Shown here piece after piece: positions 27,551 through 37,277 of a stretch of DNA of 64,000 bases (its first letter is position 1; each line of letters begins with the position of its first letter). Source of the stretch: Gemmatimonas phototrophica (GTDB taxonomy: Bacteria; Latescibacterota; UBA2968; UBA8231); NCBI GenBank assembly GCA_945861755.1, contig CAMAVQ010000007.1, positions 1-64,000 of the forward strand, written 5' to 3'. The translations under genes were made by a program, and so were the position numbers. The notes under the pieces were generated by a model, which ran no database searches, was not told the origin of the DNA, and saw only the letters and a program-made list of their open reading frames with translations.

Positions 27551-28741
27551 TTATCGGGCAGGCGCCGGCAGCCGCACCGCCAGCAGGAACACCACACCGG
27601 CCAATGCCAGTGCCAGGCCGATGGCCGGGAAGCCCACCCCGTAGCCCCAGGTGCCGATCAAGAGTCCGGCAATCACCGGTCCTGAGGCCTGCCCCACATC
27701 CATGATCATGCTCATGGTGCCCAGCGCCGCCCCACAGGACCTGGCCTTGGCCAGCTCAGAGACTAGGGCGGCGGTGGAGGCGGTCACGGTAGCCAGGCTC
27801 AGGCCAAAGACCATACTGACCAGCAACAGGCTCCAGAAAGACGCACAGAAGGGCACCAGGATCATCGCCCCTGCGCCGAGGAGCAGACCGGTGACGATGG
27901 GCAGTCGTCGGCCATGCCGGTCGGAAAAGCGCCCCATCAGCGGCTTGGTCAGGGTCACAGCCACCACCTGGAGGCCCAGGAGCAGCCCGATCTGATAGGC
28001 GCTGAAGCCGGCTTGCAGGGCATAAAGCGGCAAAAAGGTCTCCAGCGCACCGTACGCCAAAAACTGCACTGCTTCGGTGCCACTGGTAAAGAGAATGCCT
28101 CGGTGGGTCAGCACCTCCCGCAGTCCCTGCTTGGTTTCCTGCCATTTCTGGCCGGCTGCGGGGGATGGGCGGTCTGGGTTTTTCCTTGGCGGCACCGGCA
28201 GGCGCAGGGCCAGCAGCAGGGCCAGCACCCCGCCGACCCCGCAGGCCAGGTAGACGTTTTGGTAGCCCGCTGCCCCCGCGCTGAGAAGCACCCCGCCGGC
28301 CAGGGGCGCCAGGGAGCGCCCCACCAGGGTGGAGGAGGAATACCACCCCATTTTCTCGCCCCGCTCTTTGACAAAGAGATCGGCGACCAGGGCCAGGGCC
28401 ACCGGGCCAAAGATCGCCGTGGCCAGCCCATGGTAGAGGCGCACCGCCACCAGCCCCCAGACATCGCTCACCAGCAGGTAGAGAAAGGGCGCCGAGGCGA
28501 ACACCGCCATGGCTAGCAGGATCACCCGCCGGCGTCCCCACAGATCCGACAACACCCCAGCGGGCAGGCTGACCAAAATGCCCACCACCGTGGAGACCGC
28601 GGCGATGAAGCCGATGTCCGCCTTAGATGCGCCCAGAGAATTGGCGAAGAGGGGCAGGATCGGGCTTTTGGCGGCCGTGGAACTGAAGATGGCGCATACG
28701 CCCACCCCGCAGAGGATCTGGAAGGGTTTGATCCGGCCCAT
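27551..28741 (-). CDS. MFS transporter
   Basis: 12 TM pattern; LPAGVLSDLWGRRRVILLAMAVFA; GRFSDRHGRRLPIVTGLLLGAG. Confidence 0.92.
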   Translation of the reverse strand: MGRIKPFQILCGVGVCAIFSSTAAKSPILPLFANSLGASKADIGFIAAVSTVVGILVSLPAGVLSDLWGRRRVILLAMAVFASAPFLYLLVSDVWGLVAVRLYHGLATAIFGPVALALVADLFVKERGEKMGWYSSSTLVGRSLAPLAGGVLLSAGAAGYQNVYLACGVGGVLALLLALRLPVPPRKNPDRPSPAAGQKWQETKQGLREVLTHRGILFTSGTEAVQFLAYGALETFLPLYALQAGFSAYQIGLLLGLQVVAVTLTKPLMGRFSDRHGRRLPIVTGLLLGAGAMILVPFCASFWSLLLVSMVFGLSLATVTASTAALVSELAKARSCGAALGTMSMIMDVGQASGPVIAGLLIGTWGYGVGFPAIGLALALAGVVFLLAVRLPAPAR

Positions 28742-28752
28742 AGATTGTTGGC

Positions 28753-29937
28753 TCAGGTGTGCAGCGGCCGGAAGATCCCGAAGGAACTGGTGTAGCCGTG
28801 CAGGTAGGTGGAGGCGCCCACCTGGCCGATCTCGCCGCCGCAGAAGAAGCCAGCCAGGGGGAGGGCGCCCACCTGCTGCAGGAACATGTCGGAGTCGTGA
28901 TTGGGTTTTTCGTAGAGATATTCGCCCCGACCCGTGCAGGTGAAGAGCAGAGCCCCGGCCAGCGGGGTGGGTGCCGGGCGGGTGCGATAGCGCCGCAGCA
29001 TCAGTTCCAGGTCATCGGCTGCGGTATGGGCGTCGCGCAGGTGGAATTGTACGGTCTGCCCTTGGCGCAGCTGATCGCCGATGGCGATGAAGTCGGGGTC
29101 ACGGCCAATACGCGCGATGTTGCGGATCAGGAAGTCGCCGTGGCCGAACGCCTCCTGCAATTCCGAGGAGGCGATGCCCAGGTGCAGGGCGCGATTCAGC
29201 AATTTCTGATCCTCGGCAGAGAGACTGTGGTACAACTCCAGCAGCACCTCGACGGAGGGGCGGTGATCCAGTTCGAGCAGGAGATTTTCCCGGCAGAGCG
29301 TGATGGTCATGGGCTGACCGATGGGCCGGCAGCCCTGGGCCACCACGGTATCCACGGCGAGGTTGCCCTGGAGCGCCAGGCCGATGACGCCCGCATCCAA
29401 GGTCGCGCGGCCCAGGAAGAGGGCATTGTGGTCGTACGCCGAGGCCAGGCCGCCGATCTTGGCCCCGCCCGGATAGGCAAAATCCAGCCCCATGAGCAGG
29501 GGTCGGGGGTCAAAGGTGGCCGGGTCGGCCAGCAGGAGAAAATGGGCGGGAGGCTGCGGCGCGACGCCGAGGATGTTGACCCACCTCTGGGGGCCGGCAT
29601 CTGGGTCTGGAAGGGACCCGTGGCTCAGGTGAAATGGATGGATTTCCACTCCAGGCAACGAGGCCAGCGAAAGGGAGAGGGCGGGCTGTTGTCCAAGTTC
29701 TCGGCCCCCGCCGATCACCCCGGCGGCGCTGCAGCCGATCAGGGTGCGCGGACCGAAGCGCTCATTGACCAGCGCGGGGATGCGGTCATAGGCTTCCTGG
29801 TGGTGCGGGGAAACAAAAACAACCGCCAGGTCGATAGGATCATCGCCCAGCGCGGGTTTCAACTCGCGTTCAAGCGCGTCCAAGGCATGGTCGAGGTCCG
29901 GTTCCGAGGAAATGGCCGAAGTCCACTGCATCGTCAA
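28753..29937 (-). CDS. FIST N/C domain signal transduction protein
   Basis: DLAVVFVSPHHQEAYDRIPALVNERFGPRTLIGCSAAGVIGGGRE; C-terminal LLFTCTGRGEYLYEKPNHDSDMFLQQVGALPLAGFFCGGEIGQVG. Confidence 0.9.
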   Translation of the reverse strand: MTMQWTSAISSEPDLDHALDALERELKPALGDDPIDLAVVFVSPHHQEAYDRIPALVNERFGPRTLIGCSAAGVIGGGRELGQQPALSLSLASLPGVEIHPFHLSHGSLPDPDAGPQRWVNILGVAPQPPAHFLLLADPATFDPRPLLMGLDFAYPGGAKIGGLASAYDHNALFLGRATLDAGVIGLALQGNLAVDTVVAQGCRPIGQPMTITLCRENLLLELDHRPSVEVLLELYHSLSAEDQKLLNRALHLGIASSELQEAFGHGDFLIRNIARIGRDPDFIAIGDQLRQGQTVQFHLRDAHTAADDLELMLRRYRTRPAPTPLAGALLFTCTGRGEYLYEKPNHDSDMFLQQVGALPLAGFFCGGEIGQVGASTYLHGYTSSFGIFRPLHT

Positions 29938-30076
29938 CTCTCCCTGAAAGGTGGCACTCTAAGATCACCTCAAATCCACGCATGACACAAGGAGGCCCTT
30001 TGCCAAGCCGGACTGGTTCCTCCGTTGCCTCCGCTGGTGACTGCCCCCATCTCCACCGCAAAGGGAGCTACTGACC

Positions 30077-31774
30077 ATGACCAAAGAAGAACTGAGGAAC
30101 AACGCCCCCTCGCGCGACGGACGTTTTGCCGAACGCGTCGCCGAATTGCTGCAACCCGAGTCGATGCGGACCGACCAGTACCAGTACGGCATCGAGCGGG
30201 TCAACGGCCACGACGCCTGGGCCCTCTTCTGCGCCTGCGCCGCCGGCGATCTGGCGCGGGTGCGCGCCCTGCTCGACCGCGATCCCAGGCTGGTCAACGC
30301 CCAGCACTGGTACCAGTTCCCCATACACATGGCCGTGCGCCAGGGGCACATCGAGGTGGTGCAGTTATTGTTAGAGACCGGCGCTGACCCCGGCCAGTCG
30401 CGTTTCACCTACAACTCGTGGGACAAACTCTTGCAGGTGGCCGGGGAGCGCGGCTACCGGGAGCTTCACCGGCTGCTGGTGGCGGCGATGGCCCAGCGCT
30501 TCAATTACGCCGCCGCCTTCGCGCCCTTGGCCGAGGCGATCAAAGAGGGGGCGCGGGCATGGGTCGAGGAGATCCTCGGCGCAAACCCTGCGCTCATCGC
30601 CGCCGCTGACGCCCTCGGCAACGGCCCCTTGCACTGGGCCGCACTCAGCCGCCAGCTCGAACTGATCGACCTCTTTATCGCCCGAGGTGCCGCGCTCGAA
30701 GCGCGCCGCGCCGACGGCCAGACACCACTCTTGGTGGCCCTCAACGGCGACTACTGGTACCGCCGCCCCCCGCCCACCGCAGCCCAGAGCGATCGCTGGG
30801 CCGTCGTCCGCCACTTGCTGGCATGCGGCGCTGACTACGCGCTGAGCATCGCCTGTGCTGCCGGGGACCTGGCGCGGGTCAAGGACCTCTTACAGGCTGA
30901 CCCGGCCCAGGCCCGCCGCCTCGACGCGGGTGGGCGCAGTCCGCTTTCCTACGCGGCAGGCGCGGGCCACCTGGAAATCGTCCAGAAAGTACTCGACCTG
31001 GGCGCCGAGCCCAACCAGCCCGAGGCCCTGTGCGACCGGGGCGGTGCCCTCTTTGCCGCCAGCGCCGGCAACCACCTGGAGGTGGCCAAATTCCTGCTCG
31101 AACGCGGTGCCGACCCCAACGCCCATTCGGACTCCTCGGGCTGCTGCCTGACCATCGTCGGGGATAAACATGCGGACGCCTGCGCTGCAATGCAGAGCCT
31201 GCTGCGCCAGCACGGCGCTTTTTTGCCCCCGTACGCGCTCAGCAATGCAGAGTTGGCGCAGGTCATCGCTGAAAACGGACCGGCCCTGCGCGACGGGCAG
31301 TTCCTGGACGATCTAATGAGACGCGACGATCCCGGCCTGTGGCGCCTAGTCATGGACCAGCGCCCCGAGTTGATCGAGAGTCTCTGCCTCACCGATATCT
31401 GGAGCGGCCGCCACCCCACCGATCCGGGCATCGTCCGCGCCCTTGTCGAAGGCGGCCTCGACATCAATCGCGCCAACTGGATCGGCCGCACTTTTCTCCA
31501 CCGCGCCGCCGAGACCGGCGACCAGCAGGCAGCGGGCCTGTACCTGGAGTTGGGCGCCGACCTCGATGCCCTCGAGTTGGAACACGGCGGCACCCCGCTG
31601 GCCGCCGCCGCGCGCAAAGGGCAGGTGGAGATGGTGCGTTTTTTGTTGGCGCGCGGGGCCGATGCGCTCGCGCCGGCCGGCTCGCCCTGGGCTCAGCCGC
31701 TGGCCCAGGCGGAAAGGGCGGGGCAGGCGGAGATTGCCGCGCTGGTGCGGGCGCATTTGGGGGGGCAGGGCTGA
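30077..31774 (+). CDS. Ankyrin repeat protein
   Basis: Multiple ANK motifs, e.g. GRSPLSYAAGAGHLEIVQKVLDLGAEPN, GTPLAAAARKGQVEMVRFLLARGAD. Confidence 0.92.
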   Translation: MTKEELRNNAPSRDGRFAERVAELLQPESMRTDQYQYGIERVNGHDAWALFCACAAGDLARVRALLDRDPRLVNAQHWYQFPIHMAVRQGHIEVVQLLLETGADPGQSRFTYNSWDKLLQVAGERGYRELHRLLVAAMAQRFNYAAAFAPLAEAIKEGARAWVEEILGANPALIAAADALGNGPLHWAALSRQLELIDLFIARGAALEARRADGQTPLLVALNGDYWYRRPPPTAAQSDRWAVVRHLLACGADYALSIACAAGDLARVKDLLQADPAQARRLDAGGRSPLSYAAGAGHLEIVQKVLDLGAEPNQPEALCDRGGALFAASAGNHLEVAKFLLERGADPNAHSDSSGCCLTIVGDKHADACAAMQSLLRQHGAFLPPYALSNAELAQVIAENGPALRDGQFLDDLMRRDDPGLWRLVMDQRPELIESLCLTDIWSGRHPTDPGIVRALVEGGLDINRANWIGRTFLHRAAETGDQQAAGLYLELGADLDALELEHGGTPLAAAARKGQVEMVRFLLARGADALAPAGSPWAQPLAQAERAGQAEIAALVRAHLGGQG

Positions 31775-31802
31775 GCCTCAGACTCTAGGGGGAGAACCCT
31801 CC

Positions 31803-32570
31803 CTAGGGTGCGGCAAAGGCAAAGGGATACTGCTCGTACTCGGGCTGGGTCTGGCGCCACTTGAGGTACTCGGGGCGCAACTGGGCATCGGGCGGATAGG
31901 CCTGCTCCAGGGCATAACCTTGGGCCAGCTTCATGCGGGTGAAGCGCTCCTGCACCTCATGTTCGATGCCAAAGGTCACCAGGGCCTCGACCTCGGAAGG
32001 CGGGATGACCACCACCCCGTCCTGGTCGCCCAGCAGGACATCGCCTGGCAGCACCGCACTGTTGCCCAGGCGGACGGGCACCTGGTAGTCGGCCGACATC
32101 AGGGCGCGGTTGATGCCGGCCCCGTGTACGCCCTTGCAAAAGAGCGGCAGGCCCACACTGCGGATGGTGCTCAGGTCGCGCACCGAGCCGTCGATGACAA
32201 TGCCGGTGCCGCCCCGCTCCTTGACCCTGCGGGTGAACATGTCGCCTACCACCCCGGCCTCAAAGCTGCCGCAGGCGTCGATGACCAGAATCTCGCCCGG
32301 CGCGATGGACTCGATGGCGTCGCGGTGGGGCCGGTCGCCCACCGAGGCGTATTGGGCCTTGACCAGATCCTCGCGCAGGGGCAGGAAACGCAGGGTGCGG
32401 GCCCGGCCCACCATCACCTGGCCCCCGGCCAGGGCCTGGGGCGGGATGCCGATCAGGTAGGTGTGGTTGAAGCCGCGGCCCATCAGGTGGGCGGTGGCGG
32501 TGGGGGTGCTGACCAACTTCAGGCCTTCCAGTAACTGGGGGGAGAGGGTGGTGTCGGGGTTCTTGAGCAT
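31803..32570 (-). CDS. RraA family protein (HMG/CHA aldolase-like)
   Basis: GEILVIDACGSFEAGVVGDMFTRRVKERGGTGIVIDGSVRDLSTIRSVGLPLFCKGVHG; VLPGDVLLGDQDGVVVIP. Confidence 0.92.
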   Translation of the reverse strand: MLKNPDTTLSPQLLEGLKLVSTPTATAHLMGRGFNHTYLIGIPPQALAGGQVMVGRARTLRFLPLREDLVKAQYASVGDRPHRDAIESIAPGEILVIDACGSFEAGVVGDMFTRRVKERGGTGIVIDGSVRDLSTIRSVGLPLFCKGVHGAGINRALMSADYQVPVRLGNSAVLPGDVLLGDQDGVVVIPPSEVEALVTFGIEHEVQERFTRMKLAQGYALEQAYPPDAQLRPEYLKWRQTQPEYEQYPFAFAAP

Positions 32571-32645
32571 GGGGTATTCCTTTCGGTTGGGTGTCCGCTC
32601 TGAAATTGCCCTCTGTGCCGGCGCTGTCAAGCCGGTCGATGCGGC

Positions 32646-33554
32646 TCAGCCGCCCAGCCAGGTCAGTACTAGGGCGATGGCCACCGGGCTGGTCAAGGTG
32701 GAGCCCAGCAGGATGCCGGTCAGCAATTCGGGCCGGGTGTCGAAACGCACCGCCAGCAACAGGACATTGATGGCCGTGGGCAGGCAGGCGCACACCAGGA
32801 GCAGCTGGAGCATCAGGCCTTGGGCTCCCAGCATCAGGGCCAGGCCTACTCCCAGGGCGGGCACGGCCAGGACGCGGAGGACCAAGCTGGCACCCAAGGT
32901 GGCGGAGAGTTGGCCGCGCAGGGGGATGTTGGCGAGCTGAAGGCCCAATACCACGGTCGAGACCAAGGGGCCGGCCTTGCCGATGGACTCGCCGGCGACC
33001 AAGAGGGCCGGCGGCAGGCTCAGGCTGAGGGCGTGCACCAGCAAGGCCAGCAGCACCGCGTAGATCAGGGGCAGGCGAAAGACGCTGGCCAGGGCCTGCC
33101 GCAGGTTCTGGCGGCTGGCCGCCGCAATGTACACCCCCAGAGAGCTGGACATGATTTCGTTGTATACCAGGAGCAACATCATTCCCGACAGGGCCTGGTC
33201 GCCCAGAGCGAAGAGGACCACCGGTATCCCGTAGCTGCCCATGTTGAAGTTGGTCATCGACAGCAGCACCGCGCTGCGGGTGGCCCGATCCCAACCTGCC
33301 AGTCGCCCAGCTGCCCAGGCCAGGGCGCCGGCCAGCACTACCGCCGACAAGTACCAGCCCAGAAGCAGCGCTGCCTCCCCGCCGGTGAGGGGGTTGCGCA
33401 CCAGCGAGGTGAAGAGCAGCAGCGGCATCAAGATGTAGAGGCAGACTTCGGCGAGGGGCCTCGGGTCGATGTGCCGCAGCCGGCCGAGGAGGTAACCGGC
33501 TCCGGCCAGGGTGAAAAAGGGCATCAGGGCTTGTAGCAACAACTCGATGTTCAA
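32646..33554 (-). CDS. AEC family transporter
   Basis: Ten hydrophobic helices; TNFNMGSYGIPVVLFALGDQALSGMMLL. Confidence 0.85.
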   Translation of the reverse strand: MNIELLLQALMPFFTLAGAGYLLGRLRHIDPRPLAEVCLYILMPLLLFTSLVRNPLTGGEAALLLGWYLSAVVLAGALAWAAGRLAGWDRATRSAVLLSMTNFNMGSYGIPVVLFALGDQALSGMMLLLVYNEIMSSSLGVYIAAASRQNLRQALASVFRLPLIYAVLLALLVHALSLSLPPALLVAGESIGKAGPLVSTVVLGLQLANIPLRGQLSATLGASLVLRVLAVPALGVGLALMLGAQGLMLQLLLVCACLPTAINVLLLAVRFDTRPELLTGILLGSTLTSPVAIALVLTWLGG

Positions 33555-33651
33555 GGTGTACTACTCCGATTGGTGGTGGTGGCTGGAGGGGGTTCTCGAA
33601 GCGCGGTCCGCAAGCCGCCGGGATGCCGGCTCTGCGTTCGGGGCGCCGACA

Positions 33652-35004
33652 TCACTGCGAGCGTTTCACCGGCTGGTTCACCCTCCCGAAGCCCCGCCTG
33701 AAATCCGTCAGATCCGCCTGGTCTACCTTGCCGTCCCCGTTCAGGTCATAGATGGAATTGTAGGCGGGTTCGCCCCGCCGTTGGCCAACGTGCTGGGCCA
33801 GGGCAAAGAAATCCTCCATATCCACGGTTTCGTCGCCGTTGAAATCGGGGACGGGGTGGAAGCTGACCCGCAGGAGCGGGGAACCAGCGCTCCGCTGGCC
33901 CGCCGCGTCCACGGCGTACACCCGGTAGGCATAGACCCCAGCTCTCCAGGCTTCGCTGAAACGGGTGCCGGTTTCCTTTCCCACCATGAGCCAGGCCGCC
34001 TCGAGGTTGGCCAGGTCCCTGCGGTAGACCTGGTAGCGACAGGGGTTCTGGCGGGGGCGGTGACTCCAGGAAAGGGTGAGCAGGGTTGCCGAATCGTTTG
34101 CCAGGCGCAGGTCATCGGGGGGAGGTAGGAGGGTGGTGAAAAAGGGCGTCTCGCTGTCGAAACGGCTCTCGTACCCGTGCGCGACCAGCCAGGAGGTGAC
34201 CTCCTCGAGCCGCTGGCGCACCTGCCAGGTGATGTCGTGGTCAAAGAGAAAGGACTCGTGGGTGAAGACCTGCACGTTTTGGGAAGCGTACGGCTGCCTG
34301 AAGAGACTATCCAGCTTGCCCGGCACCCGCGTCCCCACGGTGGTGTGGGCGCCATCTAGAGCGCGGAAATCGCGCTCGATCCAGATGTCGGTCTGGGTGA
34401 AGAGGAGGTCCTCGGTCTGGTCCCACCAGTAGTCGCATTGGTTGACGACGTCGCTCCGTGCCGGGCTCAGGTAATAGTTTTTGTACCCGGGAACGGCTCC
34501 GTATACCCCCTGGATGCCAGCCTGGTGCCAGGTCCGCACACAGTCGCGGTTGCCGCTCCAATAATGGCTGCGCATCAAAGGGTCCCAGATCTGGGGGCCG
34601 GCAAAACGCAGCACCTGGTCGCGGACCGCATCAAAGTCGTCCAGGGCCTGTGCGGCAGTGGCCTGGGCGTAGGGAGTCGTGGGGAGCATGGCGCGGGCGT
34701 GGAAACCTAGATGCAGCCAGGAGGCATTTTGGGCCCATTCGTCGCGGAACTTGTCGGGGGTCTGGCTCAGGTCGAACTGCGGGTAGGTGGTCCCCTGGTA
34801 AAAGAAGAAAAAGGTAAAAACCGCCCCATAGCGCCGGTGTAAGTCACGGGCAAAGGCCAGCACCGGATGGTCGAAGAGCGAGGGATATTTTTTGGGCTGG
34901 CGCGCTAACTCGGCCAGCAGATCGGCGGTGTCGTCCACGGTGATGGAGAAGCGGGGAGCCGGGTCGGGGTCAAAATAAAGATTGATACTGGTGACCAGGA
35001 TCAC
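33652..35004 (-). CDS. Polysaccharide deacetylase-like/TIM-barrel domain, Fn3-like segment and C-terminal dockerin-like EF-hand repeats
   Basis: FSITVDDTADLLAELARQPKKYPSLFDHPVLAFARDLHRRYGAVFTFFFFYQ; two calcium loops DFNGDETVDMEDF and DLNGDGKVDQADL; GTGA overlap with upstream gene. Confidence 0.65.
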   Translation of the reverse strand: MILVTSINLYFDPDPAPRFSITVDDTADLLAELARQPKKYPSLFDHPVLAFARDLHRRYGAVFTFFFFYQGTTYPQFDLSQTPDKFRDEWAQNASWLHLGFHARAMLPTTPYAQATAAQALDDFDAVRDQVLRFAGPQIWDPLMRSHYWSGNRDCVRTWHQAGIQGVYGAVPGYKNYYLSPARSDVVNQCDYWWDQTEDLLFTQTDIWIERDFRALDGAHTTVGTRVPGKLDSLFRQPYASQNVQVFTHESFLFDHDITWQVRQRLEEVTSWLVAHGYESRFDSETPFFTTLLPPPDDLRLANDSATLLTLSWSHRPRQNPCRYQVYRRDLANLEAAWLMVGKETGTRFSEAWRAGVYAYRVYAVDAAGQRSAGSPLLRVSFHPVPDFNGDETVDMEDFFALAQHVGQRRGEPAYNSIYDLNGDGKVDQADLTDFRRGFGRVNQPVKRSQ

Positions 35005-35408
35005 GGCGCCGTGCCGTGCCGCGCCGTAACCTCCACCTCCGTCAGGGGGGTTTGCAGCGGCAGAAGGTAGTAGAAGGGGGTGTAGCGGGCCGGGTCCACC
35101 AGCAGCTGGCCCAGGGCATGGGTGAGGCGCCAATACTGCCCTTCCTGGCGCCAGGTCACCCCCAGGGCGGGCAGGTCGCCGGCGATGGGCCGCACCTGCT
35201 GGCCGTTGACGCGCACCTCAAAGCCGGCAGGGGCCAGGCCCACCAACCCCGCCTGGATGCCGGGTGCTGGGGAAACGTCGCAGCGCGGGGTGAGAATGAG
35301 CCCGTCCACCGGGCAGAGCAGTTGCAGTTCGGGATTTTGCCCGCTGGCTGGGGCGGGCGGCCAGCAGCACAGCCCCAGCAGCATAACGATCGCGAGTTTG
35401 GCGGCCAT
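35001..35408 (-). CDS. Hypothetical secreted protein
   Basis: MAAKLAIVMLLGLCCWPPAPASGQNPELQLLCPVDG: signal peptide and short mature domain. Confidence 0.55.
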   Translation of the reverse strand: MAAKLAIVMLLGLCCWPPAPASGQNPELQLLCPVDGLILTPRCDVSPAPGIQAGLVGLAPAGFEVRVNGQQVRPIAGDLPALGVTWRQEGQYWRLTHALGQLLVDPARYTPFYYLLPLQTPLTEVEVTARHGTAP

Positions 35409-35454
35409 AGACGGAGCCAATATAGTAAATGAACCTCAGCTGGAGCCAATTTGT

Positions 35455-35483
35455 TTGACAGGCCGGAAGGGATTCTGGATACT
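35455..35483 (+). promoter_or_regulatory. Predicted sigma70 promoter TTGACA-17-GATACT
   Basis: Exact -35 at 35455-35460 and 17-nt spacer; gene start at 35522. Confidence 0.55.
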
Positions 35484-35521
35484 TTAACCTGTTGTGTATA
35501 TCTCACAGAAAAGAGGACGCC

Positions 35522-36280
35522 ATGGCCCCTCCAATTGCAGTGCAATTATACACGGTTCGGGACCTGTTGCCCGGGGATTTTGCCGGCACCGTCAAGCGCA
35601 TCGCCCAGATCGGTTACGCCGGGGTGGAAACCGGCGGCTTTCAGGGTATCACCACCCAGGAGGCGGCCCGCCTCTTTGCCGGCCTGGGGCTCAAGGTGCC
35701 CAGCATCCACGCGGCCCTGCCCCTGGGCGACCAGGAAAAGTCCACGGTGGAACTGGCTCAGGCGTTGGGCGTCCACCGGGTGGTGACTAGCACCCCCCGC
35801 GACGCCTTTGCCTCGGCGGAGACGGTGCGCGCCCTGTGTGATACCTGGAACCAGGCCCAACAGGTGGCCCAGCGGCACGGTCTCGAGCTGCATCTGCATA
35901 ACCACTGGTGGGAGTTCAAGCCGGTGGGCGACCGCAATGGCTTGGATCTGTTACTCGAGTACCTGAATCCGAAAATTGGCATCCAGGTAGACACCTACTG
36001 GGCGCAGACCGGCGGGTACGACCCGGCCGCGGCAGTCGAGAAAGTGGGAGCGCGGGCACCCCTGCTGCACATCAAGGACGGTCCCTGCGACAAACCCGAG
36101 TCGCCGATGGTGGCAGCGGGCCAGGGCAAGGTGGACTTTCACGCGGTGATGAAGGCCGCCGGCACCCACGCCGAATGGCTGATCGTCGAAATGGACCGCT
36201 GCGCCACCGATATGATGACCGCCGTGGAGCAGAGTTACCAGTATCTGGCCAGCCAGGGTCTGGGCCGGGGAAGGGCATAG
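35522..36280 (+). CDS. Sugar phosphate isomerase/epimerase (TIM barrel)
   Basis: AVQLYTVRDLLPGDFAGTVKRIAQIGYAGVETGGF; LHLHNHWWEF; GIQVDTYWAQTGG; LLHIKDG. Confidence 0.92.
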   Translation: MAPPIAVQLYTVRDLLPGDFAGTVKRIAQIGYAGVETGGFQGITTQEAARLFAGLGLKVPSIHAALPLGDQEKSTVELAQALGVHRVVTSTPRDAFASAETVRALCDTWNQAQQVAQRHGLELHLHNHWWEFKPVGDRNGLDLLLEYLNPKIGIQVDTYWAQTGGYDPAAAVEKVGARAPLLHIKDGPCDKPESPMVAAGQGKVDFHAVMKAAGTHAEWLIVEMDRCATDMMTAVEQSYQYLASQGLGRGRA

Positions 36281-36289
36281 AGGAGCGCG

Positions 36290-36937
36290 ATGAAAAAGGC
36301 ATTGATGGTCTGGGGCGGCTGGCTGGGCCACGAGCCCAAGCAGTGCGTCGAGGTATTCGCCCCGGTGCTGGAAGCCGCCGGGTTTGCGGTGCAGATCTCC
36401 GACACCCTCGACAGCTACAAAGACCAGGAGCTGATGAAGGAGTTGAGCTTGGTGGTGCCGGTGTGGACCATGGGCACCATCGAGCGCGAGCAGGAGCAGG
36501 GGCTGCTGGCCGCCGTCAAGAGCGGTGTCGGCCTCGCCGGTTTTCACGGTGGCATGGGCGATTCCTTTCGCAACAACACCGAGTACCAGTTCATGGTGGG
36601 TGGCCAGTGGGTGGCCCACCCGGACGGCATCATCGATTACCAGGTAGACATCACCGACCACCAGGACCCCGTCACCCAAGGCATCCCCAACTTTAAGATG
36701 CACTCCGAGCAGTACTACATGCACACGGATCCGGGCAACCAGGTGCTGGCCACCACCACCTTCCGCGACCGGACGAGCGCCCCCTGGGTGAACGGTACGG
36801 TGATGCCAGTGGTGTGGAAGCGGAGTTGGGGGTCGGGCCGGGTGTTCTATTCCTCGCTGGGGCACGCGGCCAGGGACTTTGAGGTGGCGGAGGCCAAAGA
36901 AATCCAAAAACGCGGCATGGTCTGGGCCGCTCGTTAA
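36290..36937 (+). CDS. ThuA domain-containing protein
   Basis: [85 protein letters not shown]. Confidence 0.92.
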   Translation: MKKALMVWGGWLGHEPKQCVEVFAPVLEAAGFAVQISDTLDSYKDQELMKELSLVVPVWTMGTIEREQEQGLLAAVKSGVGLAGFHGGMGDSFRNNTEYQFMVGGQWVAHPDGIIDYQVDITDHQDPVTQGIPNFKMHSEQYYMHTDPGNQVLATTTFRDRTSAPWVNGTVMPVVWKRSWGSGRVFYSSLGHAARDFEVAEAKEIQKRGMVWAAR

Positions 36938-36966
36938 TCACCGTTCGCACAGAGGAGATCGGCGCA

Positions 36967-37197
36967 ATGCAGGTCATGGAGTTGATCAAGAAGATTCAGG
37001 ACAACGGCACCAGCCGGATTTCGGGGGCACTGGCCGAGGTTCCCTGGGCGCGCCGCCGGCGCAACCGCAATCTCAGTCGGGTGTTGTGGGGGGCGGGCAT
37101 CGCCGCGGGCTTGGCCCTGGTGGCAGTGCTGGCCTGGGTGGCAATGGGTCGCTGCACCGGCGAGGGAGCTACCGAAGAAGAGGTGGGCCTGTCCTAG
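36967..37197 (+). CDS. Small single-TM membrane protein (76 aa), unknown function
   Basis: Good SD (agaggag) 5' of ATG; cationic RRRRNRN followed by VLWGAGIAAGLALVAVLAWVAM. Confidence 0.6.
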   Translation: MQVMELIKKIQDNGTSRISGALAEVPWARRRRNRNLSRVLWGAGIAAGLALVAVLAWVAMGRCTGEGATEEEVGLS

Positions 37198-37222
37198 TAG
37201 GCGTTGCCGCCCACAGCCCAAC

Positions 37223-37257
37223 CCGCGCAACGCCCCATACGTTGGGGCGTTGCGCGG
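37223..37257. repeat. Perfect palindrome CCGCGCAACGCCCCA-TACGT-TGGGGCGTTGCGCGG (15-bp stem), REP-like and possible terminator
   Basis: Direct reading; related to the palindromes at 47391-47419 and 47454-47479. Confidence 0.85.
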
Positions 37258-37277
37258 CCTGTCCTGAAGCAGGTGTC

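Noticed and set aside
28759-29985. 408-aa plus-strand ORF antisense to the FIST gene
   Set aside because: Gln/Gly-rich shadow frame; FIST domain is unambiguous on the minus strand.
32609-32632. TTGACA on the minus strand as a promoter for the RraA gene at 31803-32570
   Set aside because: The -35 is exact but the best -10 at 17 nt (AATTTC) matches the consensus poorly; not called.
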